Assembly (NCBI RefSeq): GCF_009720625.1
Contig: NZ_CP046266.1
Coordinates: forward strand, 2,985,501 to 3,049,500
Length of the DNA stretch: 64,000 bases
From: Metabacillus sediminilitoris
GTDB lineage: Bacteria > Bacillota > Bacilli > Bacillales > Bacillaceae
Direction: 5' to 3'
Part shown: in pieces, positions 36,605 to 44,924 of the stretch
Layout of the letters: the number at the start of each line of letters is the position of its first letter
Numbering within the stretch: the stretch's first letter is position 1
Program-made: the position numbers and the translations under genes
Notes under the pieces: generated by a model
The model's input: only the letters and a program-made list of their open reading frames with translations
What the model was told of the DNA's origin: nothing
The model's database searches: none

Positions 36605-37090
36605 TTAATAACGGCCAGTGTTCGCAGATTGAATGAGAGCCCCGCTTGAAGAATAAATACCAGCTTTGGCTAGAGCATTATACGGATCTTTATTCCACAT
36701 TTGAGCAGTATAACAGGAGGTCTGACCTTTCATTATCCATCCGTTACCACCAGAATTGGCACAACTTGCATATCCTCTCTTAGTCGTGCCATTAAAACTA
36801 TCAATCCAAACATTCGCATAAAAATCGTACGGAGCTGCATTATAAAACTTTAAGTAACCCCAAGCCGTATGACAATACGCACTACCTTTTAGCTGTACAT
36901 ATCCAATTTTCACACCGTTTTTATAGATATATTCTGTCTCATAGGTGATTGGACTTTTATACGCACAACCTGTCGAATATGGATTCGTACCATCATACGT
37001 TAATGCAGATGCTTTATTTATTGGTACAATTGCAAAGAATAGACTAAAAACAAGAGTAAATATCATTCCAATATTAAATAATTTTTTCAT
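36605..37090 (-). CDS. Secreted DUF2690 (YjfA-like) protein
   Basis: 161 residues. A Sec signal peptide (KKLFNIGMIFTLVFSLFFAI ... PINKASA) is followed by a roughly 130-residue mature domain: TNPYSTGCAYKSPITYETEY, VQLKGSAYCHTAWGYLKFYN, SCANSGGNGWIMKGQTSCYT. The paired Cys residues (GC ... YC ... SCANSG ... SCYT) and the CxTAWG core are typical of DUF2690, including B. subtilis YjfA. Disulfides are likely. It is followed by a perfect terminator. The function is unknown. Confidence 0.82.
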   Translation of the reverse strand: MKKLFNIGMIFTLVFSLFFAIVPINKASALTYDGTNPYSTGCAYKSPITYETEYIYKNGVKIGYVQLKGSAYCHTAWGYLKFYNAAPYDFYANVWIDSFNGTTKRGYASCANSGGNGWIMKGQTSCYTAQMWNKDPYNALAKAGIYSSSGALIQSANTGRY

Positions 37091-37245
37091 CGTAACAACC
37101 CTCCTTTCCTTTTTCTAGACTTTACCATGTAAAAATTTGTATTTCGATGTGCTAAGGAATCATTTTATATCTACATACAAACGACCATTTTTTACCAGCC
37201 ATTAAGCTAAAAGGTTACTATAGTATTAATTATCTGAAAATAATC

Positions 37246-37284
37246 AAACAAAGAAACCACTGAAAATTAATCAGTGGCCTTTAA
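37246..37284 (-). terminator. Hairpin downstream of the 37.3-37.7 kb minus-strand gene remains
   Basis: Minus strand: GGCCACTGATT ... AATTTTCAGTGGTTTC then TTTGTTTG. It overlaps the stop at 37267. Confidence 0.65.
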
Positions 37285-37668
37285 TATTATATACCCTTCC
37301 ATCTCAGCAATTACTAACAATGCTTTAAGAAGTTCTAATAAAAACTCCTCAGAAAATTCAAATTCTCTAATATGTAAAAAGTCATCTGCTTTAAATCCAA
37401 ATATGAATATCATATCTACTACACATGTCTACCAGCTCTTGAATCAATATACTCCTTACAAAAATTCCGAATATTTGTAAATTATTGTGAAACGATCAAC
37501 TGTTTCTTCATAAGTCATATCCTCACTTGCAGGGGGTATAACAGTTACATGTGCTGCGTATGTATCATACTCCTTTATCCAACCTTTTTGTTCCTTACCA
37601 TAGTAAACCCTTTCAGAATAACAAGAAGTGTCTCTTTTTAGATTCATATTGTTGGCTTTATTAATCAC
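37267..37668 (-). pseudogene. Small broken gene of unknown family (two or three frames)
   Basis: The first minus-strand frame (37668-37456) encodes MINKANNMNLKRDTSCYSER then YDTYAAHVTVIPPASEDMTY and YKYSEFL, and ends. A second frame (37413-37267) reads MIFIFGFKADDFLHIREFEF then SEEFLLELLKALLVIAEMEG and ILKATD, just before a terminator. A third short frame between them (LIQELVDMCSRYDIHIW) could bridge the two. Together they look like one small gene of about 120-130 residues hit by frameshifts; size and acidity recall immunity-type proteins, but that is only a guess. Confidence 0.45.
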
Positions 37669-37962
37669 GCCTAGTTTCTACACTTTTGTAGACCTTCGTA
37701 AGAGAACGCTTTTCTAATTGGATAACTTAAAAACATGTCTAAAGTAAAAAAAGTAACATAACCCTTTAATTGAAATTGGATATTTATACCATATATTAAA
37801 TAACAAGGTCTAGAAGACAATATATTTGTCTACTCGTTCAATAGATACAATTAGTAAACTTTTGCAGAATGGAACCTTTGTTCTTTTGAAAAGGAATACA
37901 TTCCAGCAATAGTCACACTTAACTATTTAAATTTAAAACGGTCAATTCAAGGAGGAATTAGT

Positions 37963-38463
37963 ATGGTAAAAGAGACAGAATTAGAAGTTATTAAAAAGAA
38001 TATTAAATCTTCAGACGCAGAAAAAGCTAAAATTGAAAAAGTTGCGGCTGCTAAGGTTGAAGAAGAAATTGGTGAGGAGCTTTTACCATTAAAGAGTCAA
38101 TTATCATCAATACAAACTGCTCTAAATCAACTTGAATCAAATAGTCAACAGATGAATCCATCAATCGGGCAAAATCAACAACAAACAAATGAATTATTAA
38201 GACAGATCCAACAGTTTAGCTTACAAACTCAACAACAACAGCAAAAAACATTCCAACAATTGCAACAATCTATTCATCAAGCTGCACAAATGTTAACTGG
38301 TGTAGAACAATCATTACAATCAGTAAATATGTTGAACCAAATAGCACAACAAATTAACCAATCACAACAACAATTACAACAACAACAACAAAATCAAAAC
38401 CAGCAACAACAGAACCAAGGTCAAGGACAAATGGGTATGAATAATAACCAAATGTATCAATAA
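37963..38463 (+). CDS. Gln/Asn-rich coiled-coil protein, 166 aa, unknown
   Basis: ATG 37963 follows CAAGGAGGAATTAGT, a strong site. Residues 1-50 are a charged helix (EVIKKNIKSSDAEKAKIEKV). Residues 55-135 are a Gln-rich coiled coil (QTNELLRQIQQFSLQTQQQQ; QKTFQQLQQSIHQAAQMLTG). The tail from about 128 is a nearly pure Gln/Asn run ending GQGQMGMNNNQMYQ. There is no signal peptide, TM helix or known domain. Poly-Gln tails of this sort are unusual in bacteria and prone to aggregation or phase separation. It may be spore- or coat-related by analogy only. Confidence 0.75.
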   Translation: MVKETELEVIKKNIKSSDAEKAKIEKVAAAKVEEEIGEELLPLKSQLSSIQTALNQLESNSQQMNPSIGQNQQQTNELLRQIQQFSLQTQQQQQKTFQQLQQSIHQAAQMLTGVEQSLQSVNMLNQIAQQINQSQQQLQQQQQNQNQQQQNQGQGQMGMNNNQMYQ

Positions 38464-38660
38464 TTGATTATGTGTAGCTGATAATATGCGGTTATCAGCT
38501 ACATTCTTTATTTTAAAAATAGTTTTCCATCCTTCTAACAGTTTATTCATCCAAAATTACCCATTTCAATCTAACTAATTTACTTACAAATTTTGACCAC
38601 TTACCTTACTAACACCCTTAGCTAGATATTTCATTTTCCCTTAACTATTTACTACGATTT

Positions 38661-39121
38661 TCAGCTTAGAATTGATTTATCCAATCTCTTCATACAACTC
38701 ACTAAACAATCTTTGATCATGTACACTAATAACAATTCCGTTGAAATAGCAAACAAATTAAGTATCTTATGTTTACCCAGTTTAATGTTTCTAATTAGCT
38801 GTTTAAAGCACTTAATAGCTGGTCCTAATTTGTCTTGCTCTGAGTATTGGAAATAGTATTTAGTCACCTGTTTAACACCTGTATAAAGCTCCTCAATTGT
38901 CTTTGGGCATGAATAGTAACTAGTTGCTAATTCAATATATTCTTTTGGAACTTGCTTGCTTGTGAATGATGAATCAAGCGTGTGAGTACGTTCTTTTGAT
39001 ATGTTGTTAGTTTTAAAAGGTGGAGAGTTAATTGCTGGTTCATTTGTTCCTCTTTAGGTGGTTCAATATGATTTGAAATAGAAGAAGGTTGTGCTTCATA
39101 TAATACAAAATGGTTAAACAC
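38661..39121 (-). pseudogene. C-terminal remnant of a plasmid/phage-type helix-turn-helix protein
   Basis: Two frames combine on the minus strand. After a shift near 39000 it reads SKQVPKEYIELATSYYSCPK, then TIEELYTGVKQVTKYYF and KLGPAIKCFKQLIRNIKL. This is the VPxxFxxLVxYF...KTIEEYW...AxxSFKQLIRKLK pattern of a Bacillus helix-turn-helix protein family common on plasmids and in mobile regions. The N-terminal DNA-binding part is lost, and the C-terminus diverges to a stop. It lies inside the segment bracketed by yneF 3' ends. Confidence 0.6.
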
Positions 39122-39247
39122 TATGAGACTTCAATTAAGAATTGTATTAATTGATTTAACTCCTAACATTTGTTTTTTAATGTTTTTGGAGTGATTCCTT
39201 TAGCTTCACAATGGTAATAATACTCGTAATAATATCTTCTAAATGTA

Positions 39248-39294
39248 CAAAAAACCACCTTCGCTGCTGATATTTCCAGCAGAAAAAGTGGTTT
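39248..39294. terminator. Hairpin between the decayed helix-turn-helix gene and yneF
   Basis: AAACCAC-CTTC-GCTGCTG ... CAGCAG-AAAAA-GTGGTTT, with T-runs on the minus-strand side (GTGGTTTTTTG). It probably ends transcription from yneF. Confidence 0.7.
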
Positions 39295-39422
39295 ATTAAT
39301 TGTTATAAGAAGGATTAAGCATTTTAGAATAAAAAATCCGATGAAAGATTCACCAACCGCTATTAATAGAGAAGATGTTTTCATTATGTAAATTGCTTAA
39401 AACCTTATTATATCAACGGTTT

Positions 39423-39641
39423 TTATTTCATTTGACCATTCATAGCTTTTAGCATTTGATTGATTTTCTTTTGGGAAGGTTTCATCCCCATTTGCATCAT
39501 CATCATTTTTAACATTTGCTCGTTGATTGGTGGATTTTTCTTCAGGTAAGTCATCATATATTTACGCGCAATGAAAAATCCTAGTGCAATACCAGCAAGT
39601 AGTGCTAGAATGCCTACTAGAATAACAACCCATAATTCCAT
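39423..39641 (-). CDS. yneF: YneF (UPF0154) small membrane protein
   Basis: 72 residues: one N-terminal TM helix ([20 protein letters not shown]), then the UPF0154 signature [20 protein letters not shown] and [20 protein letters not shown]. This protein is conserved throughout bacilli and of unknown function. It sits after sirA as in B. subtilis. Its last 74 bp are duplicated 3.2 kb downstream. Confidence 0.95.
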   Translation of the reverse strand: MELWVVILVGILALLAGIALGFFIARKYMMTYLKKNPPINEQMLKMMMMQMGMKPSQKKINQMLKAMNGQMK

Positions 39642-39726
39642 TATTTTTCCTCCTTCGTGTTGTCTATCTTACAGTGTACTAAACCCTTGGATATTATACA
39701 ACATTTGCTTAATAATTTCTTCACTT

Positions 39727-40173
39727 TTAACCAAAATTTCTTTCTTTAATAGGATTTAACCACCCGTATCTTTCTCCTTGTAAATCCATAGCTAAAAAAC
39801 AAGGATCAAATTTCCTTAATACTTCAAAGAAAATAGTTTCCGCCTCATAACTTCCATTCGAAGATAGTTCAATATACCGGTCTTTCACAATCATCGTAGC
39901 ACTGCCTCTATTTCCCTTTAATTCCACTTTGTGAATATGTTGAACCTTCTGATAATCAACCCGATTTGCTAAATGTGAACAGAGCAGCTGATCTATAAAC
40001 AAAGTAGGTATTGGTTTTGTAATATAATTTATTTGTTTTGCAAGCATATCTACATGATTTGAGCGAGCTGTTGTCCAATGATAGTCTTGAAACAGGTGAT
40101 AAATTTTCGACTCCCGTCCAAAGTAGTGACTAGCAAATTCCTCTTCTATTAAGTATATATAATAGTGTCTCAC
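39727..40173 (-). CDS. sirA: SirA, sporulation inhibitor of DNA replication
   Basis: 148 residues, the normal SirA (YneE) length, with the conserved start MRHYYIYLIEEEFASHYFGR and HLFQDYHWT, later KVELKGNRGSATMIVKDRYI and FEVLRKFDPCFLAMDLQGER. SirA binds domain I of DnaA and blocks replication initiation once Spo0A~P rises, keeping the sporulating cell diploid. It is upstream of yneF, in the same order as B. subtilis. A GAGAGGGAG ribosome site precedes it. A Spo0A box was not searched exhaustively. Confidence 0.92.
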   Translation of the reverse strand: MRHYYIYLIEEEFASHYFGRESKIYHLFQDYHWTTARSNHVDMLAKQINYITKPIPTLFIDQLLCSHLANRVDYQKVQHIHKVELKGNRGSATMIVKDRYIELSSNGSYEAETIFFEVLRKFDPCFLAMDLQGERYGWLNPIKERNFG

Positions 40174-40188
40174 TATTTCACTCTCCCT

Positions 40189-40431
40189 CTACCATCCAAT
40201 TGCTATAATTATAAAAGATTCTTTAAGCAATAATTGTCTTAAGATGGAGAAAGAAGCCACTATTTTTGTCGAAGTGATAAGAAAACCAAAACCCGTTAAA
40301 ATAAGTCCATAGAAGTAGGACAAAATATCAGTCCTGCTAAACTTTAATCCCACGGAAAGATCCAAATCATTTTTAAAGCTAAATACCATAACGATACAAC
40401 TAAATAATTGGTCTAGCAAATAAGGGGTCAT
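40189..40431 (-). CDS. Small membrane protein, 80 aa, uncertain
   Basis: The open frame is 16 bp upstream of sirA on the same strand and has two hydrophobic stretches (YFYGLILTGFGFLITSTKIV and KESFIIIAIGW). Codon choice looks reasonable, but the ribosome site is weak and no family was recognised. In B. subtilis this interval holds tkt. The frame may be a gene remnant or a novel small protein. Confidence 0.35.
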   Translation of the reverse strand: MTPYLLDQLFSCIVMVFSFKNDLDLSVGLKFSRTDILSYFYGLILTGFGFLITSTKIVASFSILRQLLLKESFIIIAIGW

Positions 40432-40478
40432 CTTAATTACTGATATAAAAAAGAATAAATCACTAGGATTTATCCTTT

Positions 40479-40709
40479 TTAATGAAGATTATGTTTTTTC
40501 ACATCTTTTAGTTTTTGAGGTGTTACATCATTTCCATTTGGATCAATAATCGTTACACCTTCTAAAGTATTTTTGATAGATGAACGGAAAGTTTGAAGAT
40601 ATTGTTGACGAAGTGATTGTTGCTCTTCTTTTTCTTCCGATGTTAAACCAACAGATTTAGCTTTTTTTGATAATTCATTTATACGATTAAGTTTTTGTTT
40701 AGGTAACAT
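40479..40709 (-). CDS. ynzC: YnzC (UPF0291/DUF896)
   Basis: 76 residues in a three-helix bundle: KLNRINELSKKAKSVGLTSE, EEQQSLRQQYLQTFRSSIKN, TLEGVTIIDPNGNDVTPQKL. This is the UPF0291 signature (LTxEExxEQxxLRxxYL..F...). In B. subtilis ynzC is the third gene of the SOS-induced yneA-yneB-ynzC operon. Here a 5-kb hydroxy-acid module separates it from yneB, so SOS control is probably lost. A good GGAGAAG ribosome site is present. Confidence 0.95.
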   Translation of the reverse strand: MLPKQKLNRINELSKKAKSVGLTSEEKEEQQSLRQQYLQTFRSSIKNTLEGVTIIDPNGNDVTPQKLKDVKKHNLH

Positions 40710-40979
40710 ATTTTATCTTCTCCTCTCAGCTCATGCATGTTAGAATTCTATATCATTGATTTAAAGAAATAAAAGAAATAGAAGGAGTTCATATCTCCGT
40801 AATCTTTTATCTTTAAAATACCTAAAATAGTTATAACATACATGTCATATTACTAAAAGGAGAAACATCTGACAACTAATATGACTGCCACTTATCAATA
40901 TACTTCGTTTTTCATTCCTCTTCATGGAGTAGTTTTGCTTGTAGTTAGAATGCTTATTAAGTAAATTTGAATGAATACG

Positions 40980-42242
40980 TTATTCTTCAACATATGGAAT
41001 TGTCAGTGGTCCTAAAGGAAGTACTGCAACTTTCATATCTTCTCCGTAACTCTCCTTCAATTCTTCCAATGTTCGATCAATATCCTTAGTAGATGTAAAC
41101 ATTGCATTGTTTACATCTTCATCTGATAATGTTGAATAAACAAAAACATCTGCCCATACTTGAATAACAGCCTGCTTTTGAACTTGCCATTGATCAAACA
41201 TTTTAAATTCAGGATCATTAATCATATCTAATATTTCTTGCGGAGTTTTTCGCATCCTAAGTATTTCTGCATAATTTCCATGGTTAGGTAATCCATCTGA
41301 GCATTCAGCTGCACAGATAATTGTCCCTCCTTTTTTGACAATTTTATGAGCAGCACTCATACCTTTTACAGCCTGGTATAAATTTTGATCCAACGGATAG
41401 CCAGAATTAGATGTGATGACGACATCAAAACGATCATCACATTTAATCATTGAGTGTTCTTTGACATAAGCACAACCTTCATCATGTGCTTCATAAAGCT
41501 CACCTGCAAAAACATTGGTAATTTGTTTTGCTTTATTTAATGTTACGTTTAACATGAAATGTGGTTTACAGTAACTATTTACTTCGCGGGTCATATCCTG
41601 TACAGGATTATTGACCATATTTCCCCATGTTGATAATGGATCACCAATCATTCGGGCATTATGAAACGTCATAATTGTCTCAATACCAGCAATGCCAGGC
41701 ATAATACCCTTAGGTCCCCCTGAAAATCCAGCAAAAAAATGTGGTTCAATAAAACCAGTAACAATACGAAAATCTGCTTCAACATACTCTTTATTGAGAT
41801 AAATATCACACCCGAATTTACTTTCCCCAACGTTCACAAGCGTTTCTTTATCATGACAACTATTATTGATTACACGCACATTGTCTACGACCCATTCACC
41901 CAACATTTGTACAAATTCATCCCTTGTTTGATCTCGATGTGTACCTGTACCATTTATGATGACAAAATTATTTAATGGAACATGTGGTAATTCTTTAATT
42001 AACCAAGGTACTAGCTTGTGGTTTGGTGTTGGACGTGTAATATCACTAATAACGATTGCAACTTTATCGGTTTCTTTAACCATTTCATGAAGTGGTTTTG
42101 ACCCGATAGGATTTCTTAATGCTTCTATAACGGCTTTTTCTTCATTTTCTAAGCCCTCTAGATTATTAGGTACAACAATTACTGAGTCATCTGGAACATT
42201 TATTGTTAATCCTTCTTTACCATATAAAAGTGTTGTTTTCAT
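40980..42242 (-). CDS. larA: LarA family nickel-pincer-type hydroxy-acid racemase (DUF2088)
   Basis: 420 residues. N-terminal DUF2088 domain with SDITRPTPNHKLVPWLIKEL and INGTGTHRDQTRDEFVQMLG. The cofactor region HFFAGFSGGPKGIMPGIAGI contains the Lys that carries the nickel-pincer nucleotide in LarA, and nearby His (EPH, TFHNAR) fit the metal and catalytic His. LarA homologues racemise lactate, malate or other 2-hydroxy acids. With glycerate kinase and a permease in the operon, a glycerate-like substrate is plausible. LarB, LarC and LarE for cofactor synthesis are not in the window. Confidence 0.87.
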   Translation of the reverse strand: MKTTLLYGKEGLTINVPDDSVIVVPNNLEGLENEEKAVIEALRNPIGSKPLHEMVKETDKVAIVISDITRPTPNHKLVPWLIKELPHVPLNNFVIINGTGTHRDQTRDEFVQMLGEWVVDNVRVINNSCHDKETLVNVGESKFGCDIYLNKEYVEADFRIVTGFIEPHFFAGFSGGPKGIMPGIAGIETIMTFHNARMIGDPLSTWGNMVNNPVQDMTREVNSYCKPHFMLNVTLNKAKQITNVFAGELYEAHDEGCAYVKEHSMIKCDDRFDVVITSNSGYPLDQNLYQAVKGMSAAHKIVKKGGTIICAAECSDGLPNHGNYAEILRMRKTPQEILDMINDPEFKMFDQWQVQKQAVIQVWADVFVYSTLSDEDVNNAMFTSTKDIDRTLEELKESYGEDMKVAVLPLGPLTIPYVEE

Positions 42243-42298
42243 TCTTTTATCTCACTTCCTGTGTTAGTATCAAATGTCCTTTTTCATTTTCTATTTTA

Positions 42299-42334
42299 AA
42301 ACCCCTGAAGCTCTTTACACATCAGGGGCAAATA
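42299..42334 (-). terminator. Hairpin terminator between the KdgT-type permease and larA
   Basis: Minus strand: GCCCCTGA, loop TGTGTAAAGAGCT, TCAGGGGT, then TTTAAAAT. It probably lowers larA expression relative to the first two genes. Confidence 0.75.
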
Positions 42335-42341
42335 AACAATT

Positions 42342-43460
42342 TTACAGATCGATTGATGCATTTTTACCAGCATGACTAGATTCATCATATTCTTTTTTCG
42401 CATCAATACCTTTTTTCTTCTGATAATTATCCATCAATATAACAGCAACTGGACATAAAACAGCAGTTGTTAAAGTAGCAATTGAAATTTGAGCAGTGGC
42501 AATGTTAACAATATCCTGATAGCTTTGAGCTTCAGCAGCTGTCATCATACCAGAGCCAGCAGCAACTGTTGCTGCCGCTGCAATTGCTGCAGGTGTTGCT
42601 GCCGCATTGCCAGCTGTAGAAGCTTCTGCAACTGGTGCGATTTGACTCTTTTCTCTGAACAATTTAAATACAAGAATACCTGTACCTCCTGTTAAGACTA
42701 CAGTCAAAACTCCAAGCAATAATCCCGCACCTACTACTTCCGGATTAAAGAAATTTGCTAAGTTCATTCCTGCACCTAAAGCAAAGGCAAAGAATGGTAC
42801 AGGTAACAGCTCTCCCGGTTTTAGGAATTCACGTATTTCAGGGTCTAGGTTACCCAAAATCATACCGATTGCGATCGGAAGTAATACAGCAATAAATGCA
42901 ATAACCGGAAAACTTGAACCCATCATTCCAAGAGCCATTAATGTAAAGAATGGACCATCGTTTAATGAAAGAACTGAAACTGCTCCAACATCAGAACGGT
43001 TGCCGTATTGACCTGTTAAAGCAGCATACATACCACCATTTCCGTTTGTCATAGCGGCAATAATAGCTACAGTTGATAATCCTAATAATCCATTCATAGG
43101 ATCAAATAACATCCCAAACACAACACCAACAGCAAGACCTGTAAGATATTTAGATGTAGTAAGTAATACACCTTTTTTAAGCGCTCTTCCGCCAACCTTT
43201 AAATTCATTTGACTTCCACAGCAAAATAGAAATAAAGCAATTAATGTTAATGAGCCGTTTTTAAACAATGCTTCTGAAAAACCGCCAATCTTAAGCATTT
43301 CATAGTTTCCTTCTTCAGTAGGAGCAACACCTAATACTTTTAGAAAATCCATAATAAATGGGATATGCAGTTGATCGATTGTATTTATTAGTGCACCTAA
43401 CAAAAGTGGAACAACCATTAAACCACCAGGAACTTTTTCAATAGATTGTTTTATTTTCAT
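42342..43460 (-). CDS. KdgT-type permease (2-keto-3-deoxygluconate permease family)
   Basis: 372 residues from ATG 43460, six bases behind GGGGGAG; it overlaps the glycerate kinase gene by 23 bp. Typical KdgT features: KVPGGLMVVPLLLGALINTI, AIIAAMTNGNGGMYAALTGQ, VGAVSVLSLNDGPFFTLMAL, LLPVPFFAFALGAGMNLANF. About ten TM helices are expected. One unusual feature is the Ala/Thr-rich loop (EASTAGNAAATPAAIAAAAT), an insert not usual in the family. In this operon it probably imports glycerate or a sugar acid by proton symport. Confidence 0.88.
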   Translation of the reverse strand: MKIKQSIEKVPGGLMVVPLLLGALINTIDQLHIPFIMDFLKVLGVAPTEEGNYEMLKIGGFSEALFKNGSLTLIALFLFCCGSQMNLKVGGRALKKGVLLTTSKYLTGLAVGVVFGMLFDPMNGLLGLSTVAIIAAMTNGNGGMYAALTGQYGNRSDVGAVSVLSLNDGPFFTLMALGMMGSSFPVIAFIAVLLPIAIGMILGNLDPEIREFLKPGELLPVPFFAFALGAGMNLANFFNPEVVGAGLLLGVLTVVLTGGTGILVFKLFREKSQIAPVAEASTAGNAAATPAAIAAAATVAAGSGMMTAAEAQSYQDIVNIATAQISIATLTTAVLCPVAVILMDNYQKKKGIDAKKEYDESSHAGKNASIDL

Positions 43461-44631
43461 TAACATCTCCCCCTTGTTTAACGAATTTCGAATTATGAAT
43501 GGAAAAAGTACGTAAAACTTGTTCAGCTGCTTGTTCGAGTAAGAAAGTAGCCTTCTCAAATGCCTCATCAAGATCCATGGGAGCGTTTACAATACTATGG
43601 ATACTTCGAATTCCATATTGATATAACTCATCAATCCCCTTACCTATTGATCCAGCTAATACAATCGTTGGGATCCCCCATTTTTGAGCTTCTTGTGCAA
43701 TACCCATAGGAGTTTTACCTGACGCAGTTTGGAAATCGATCTGCCCCTCACCTGTTATGACAAGATCAGCTCCTGTTAATGCATGAGCAAAATTTGTATA
43801 CTCAATGACAATATCTATACCTCGCCTCATATTAACTGGAAAAAATGCTAGAAAAGCCCCTCCTAATCCCCCAGCTGCTCCTGCACCAGGTCTATCATGG
43901 AGTCGTATACCTGTTAATTCTTCAACTTTCTCAGCAAAATGACGAAGCTTTCGATCTAATTCTTCGACCATTTTAGGTGTCGCTCCTTTTTGTGGACCAA
44001 ATACATATGATGCTCCATTTAAACCTATAAGTGGATTTTGCACGTCCGAAGCAAGTAGAAATGATGATTCAGCAATTCTTTTATCAAATGTGCTATCATC
44101 AATTGTGGCGATTTTGTCTATTTCTTCAGCTCCCAGGCAAATTTCATTACCATTAATATCTAGTAACTTCATTCCTAATGCTTGAAGCATTCCAATACCA
44201 CCATCATTTGTTGCACTTCCACCAATACCCAGAATAAAATGACGACATCCATTATTTAATGCTTCCTTAATTAATTGTCCTGTACCATATGTTGTCGCTT
44301 TCAATGGATTTCTCAAATTAGCAGGAACTAAATTTAAGCCAGATGCACTTGCCATTTCAATAATGCATGTTTTTCCATCACCTAGCATTCCATATTCCGC
44401 TAATACATCTTTTTCTATTGGCCCCTTTACTTTCACTGATACTTTTTTTCCTGTAGTAGCTTCAACAAGACTGTCCATTGTACCTTCTCCCCCATCTGCA
44501 ACAGGAACTAATACAGTTTCAGCATATGGAAGATAATTTTTAATTCCTTTTTCAATTGCAACCGCAGCCTCTAATGCACTAACGCTTCCTTTAAAAGAAT
44601 CTGGTGCTATGACAATTTTTATGGTATCCAC
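43438..44631 (-). CDS. glxK: Glycerate kinase (GlxK/GarK family)
   Basis: About 397 residues if begun at GTG 44631. Family proteins normally start directly at KIVIAPDSFKGS; here that Met codon is ATA (44622-44620), lying eight bases behind AGGGGG, the best ribosome site. Glycerate kinase type 1 motifs: PVADGGEGTMDSL, GTGQLIKEAL, GIGGSATNDGGIGMLQALG, GAAGGLGGAFLAFFP, TGEGQIDFQTASGKTPMGIA. It phosphorylates glycerate with ATP. Its C-terminus overlaps the permease gene. It is the first gene of the hydroxy-acid operon, with a cre site in the leader. The start codon is uncertain (TTG 44670, GTG 44631 or ATA 44622). Confidence 0.92.
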   Translation of the reverse strand: MDTIKIVIAPDSFKGSVSALEAAVAIEKGIKNYLPYAETVLVPVADGGEGTMDSLVEATTGKKVSVKVKGPIEKDVLAEYGMLGDGKTCIIEMASASGLNLVPANLRNPLKATTYGTGQLIKEALNNGCRHFILGIGGSATNDGGIGMLQALGMKLLDINGNEICLGAEEIDKIATIDDSTFDKRIAESSFLLASDVQNPLIGLNGASYVFGPQKGATPKMVEELDRKLRHFAEKVEELTGIRLHDRPGAGAAGGLGGAFLAFFPVNMRRGIDIVIEYTNFAHALTGADLVITGEGQIDFQTASGKTPMGIAQEAQKWGIPTIVLAGSIGKGIDELYQYGIRSIHSIVNAPMDLDEAFEKATFLLEQAAEQVLRTFSIHNSKFVKQGGDVNENKTIY

Positions 44632-44636
44632 CCCCT

Positions 44637-44650
44637 GGTTAGCGCTTACA
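44637..44650. promoter_or_regulatory. CcpA cre site of the hydroxy-acid operon
   Basis: Minus strand TGTAAGCGCTAACC; 13 of 14 positions fit the cre consensus. It lies in the leader, 6-15 bases upstream of the probable start, so glxK-kdgT-larA should be catabolite repressed. Confidence 0.7.
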
Positions 44651-44924
44651 TTTTTATTAACCTTGTTCAATATAGGTTAAGTTTATTATATAAATAGTAC
44701 CGAGAAATAGCTTTGTTCATATTAAATAAAAATAGTGTATATTTTTAAGAATTTTTTGTTTACTATAAATAAAAAAGCTAAATGCCTCTCAAGAATTAAT
44801 TTTCCGCTTTCATCTAGTTAGCTCAGAGGAACTTTAAAATTTGTCATTAACTATATAATTCAGATATAAATTGAAAGTCTTTTTACAATTCCACTATAAA
44901 TCTTACAAATGAGACAATGAGGAT

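Noticed and set aside
39163..39384. 73-codon minus-strand frame with a hydrophobic start (MKTSSLLIAVGESFIGFFIL)
   Set aside because: No ribosome site, and its second half is simply the translation of a terminator hairpin.
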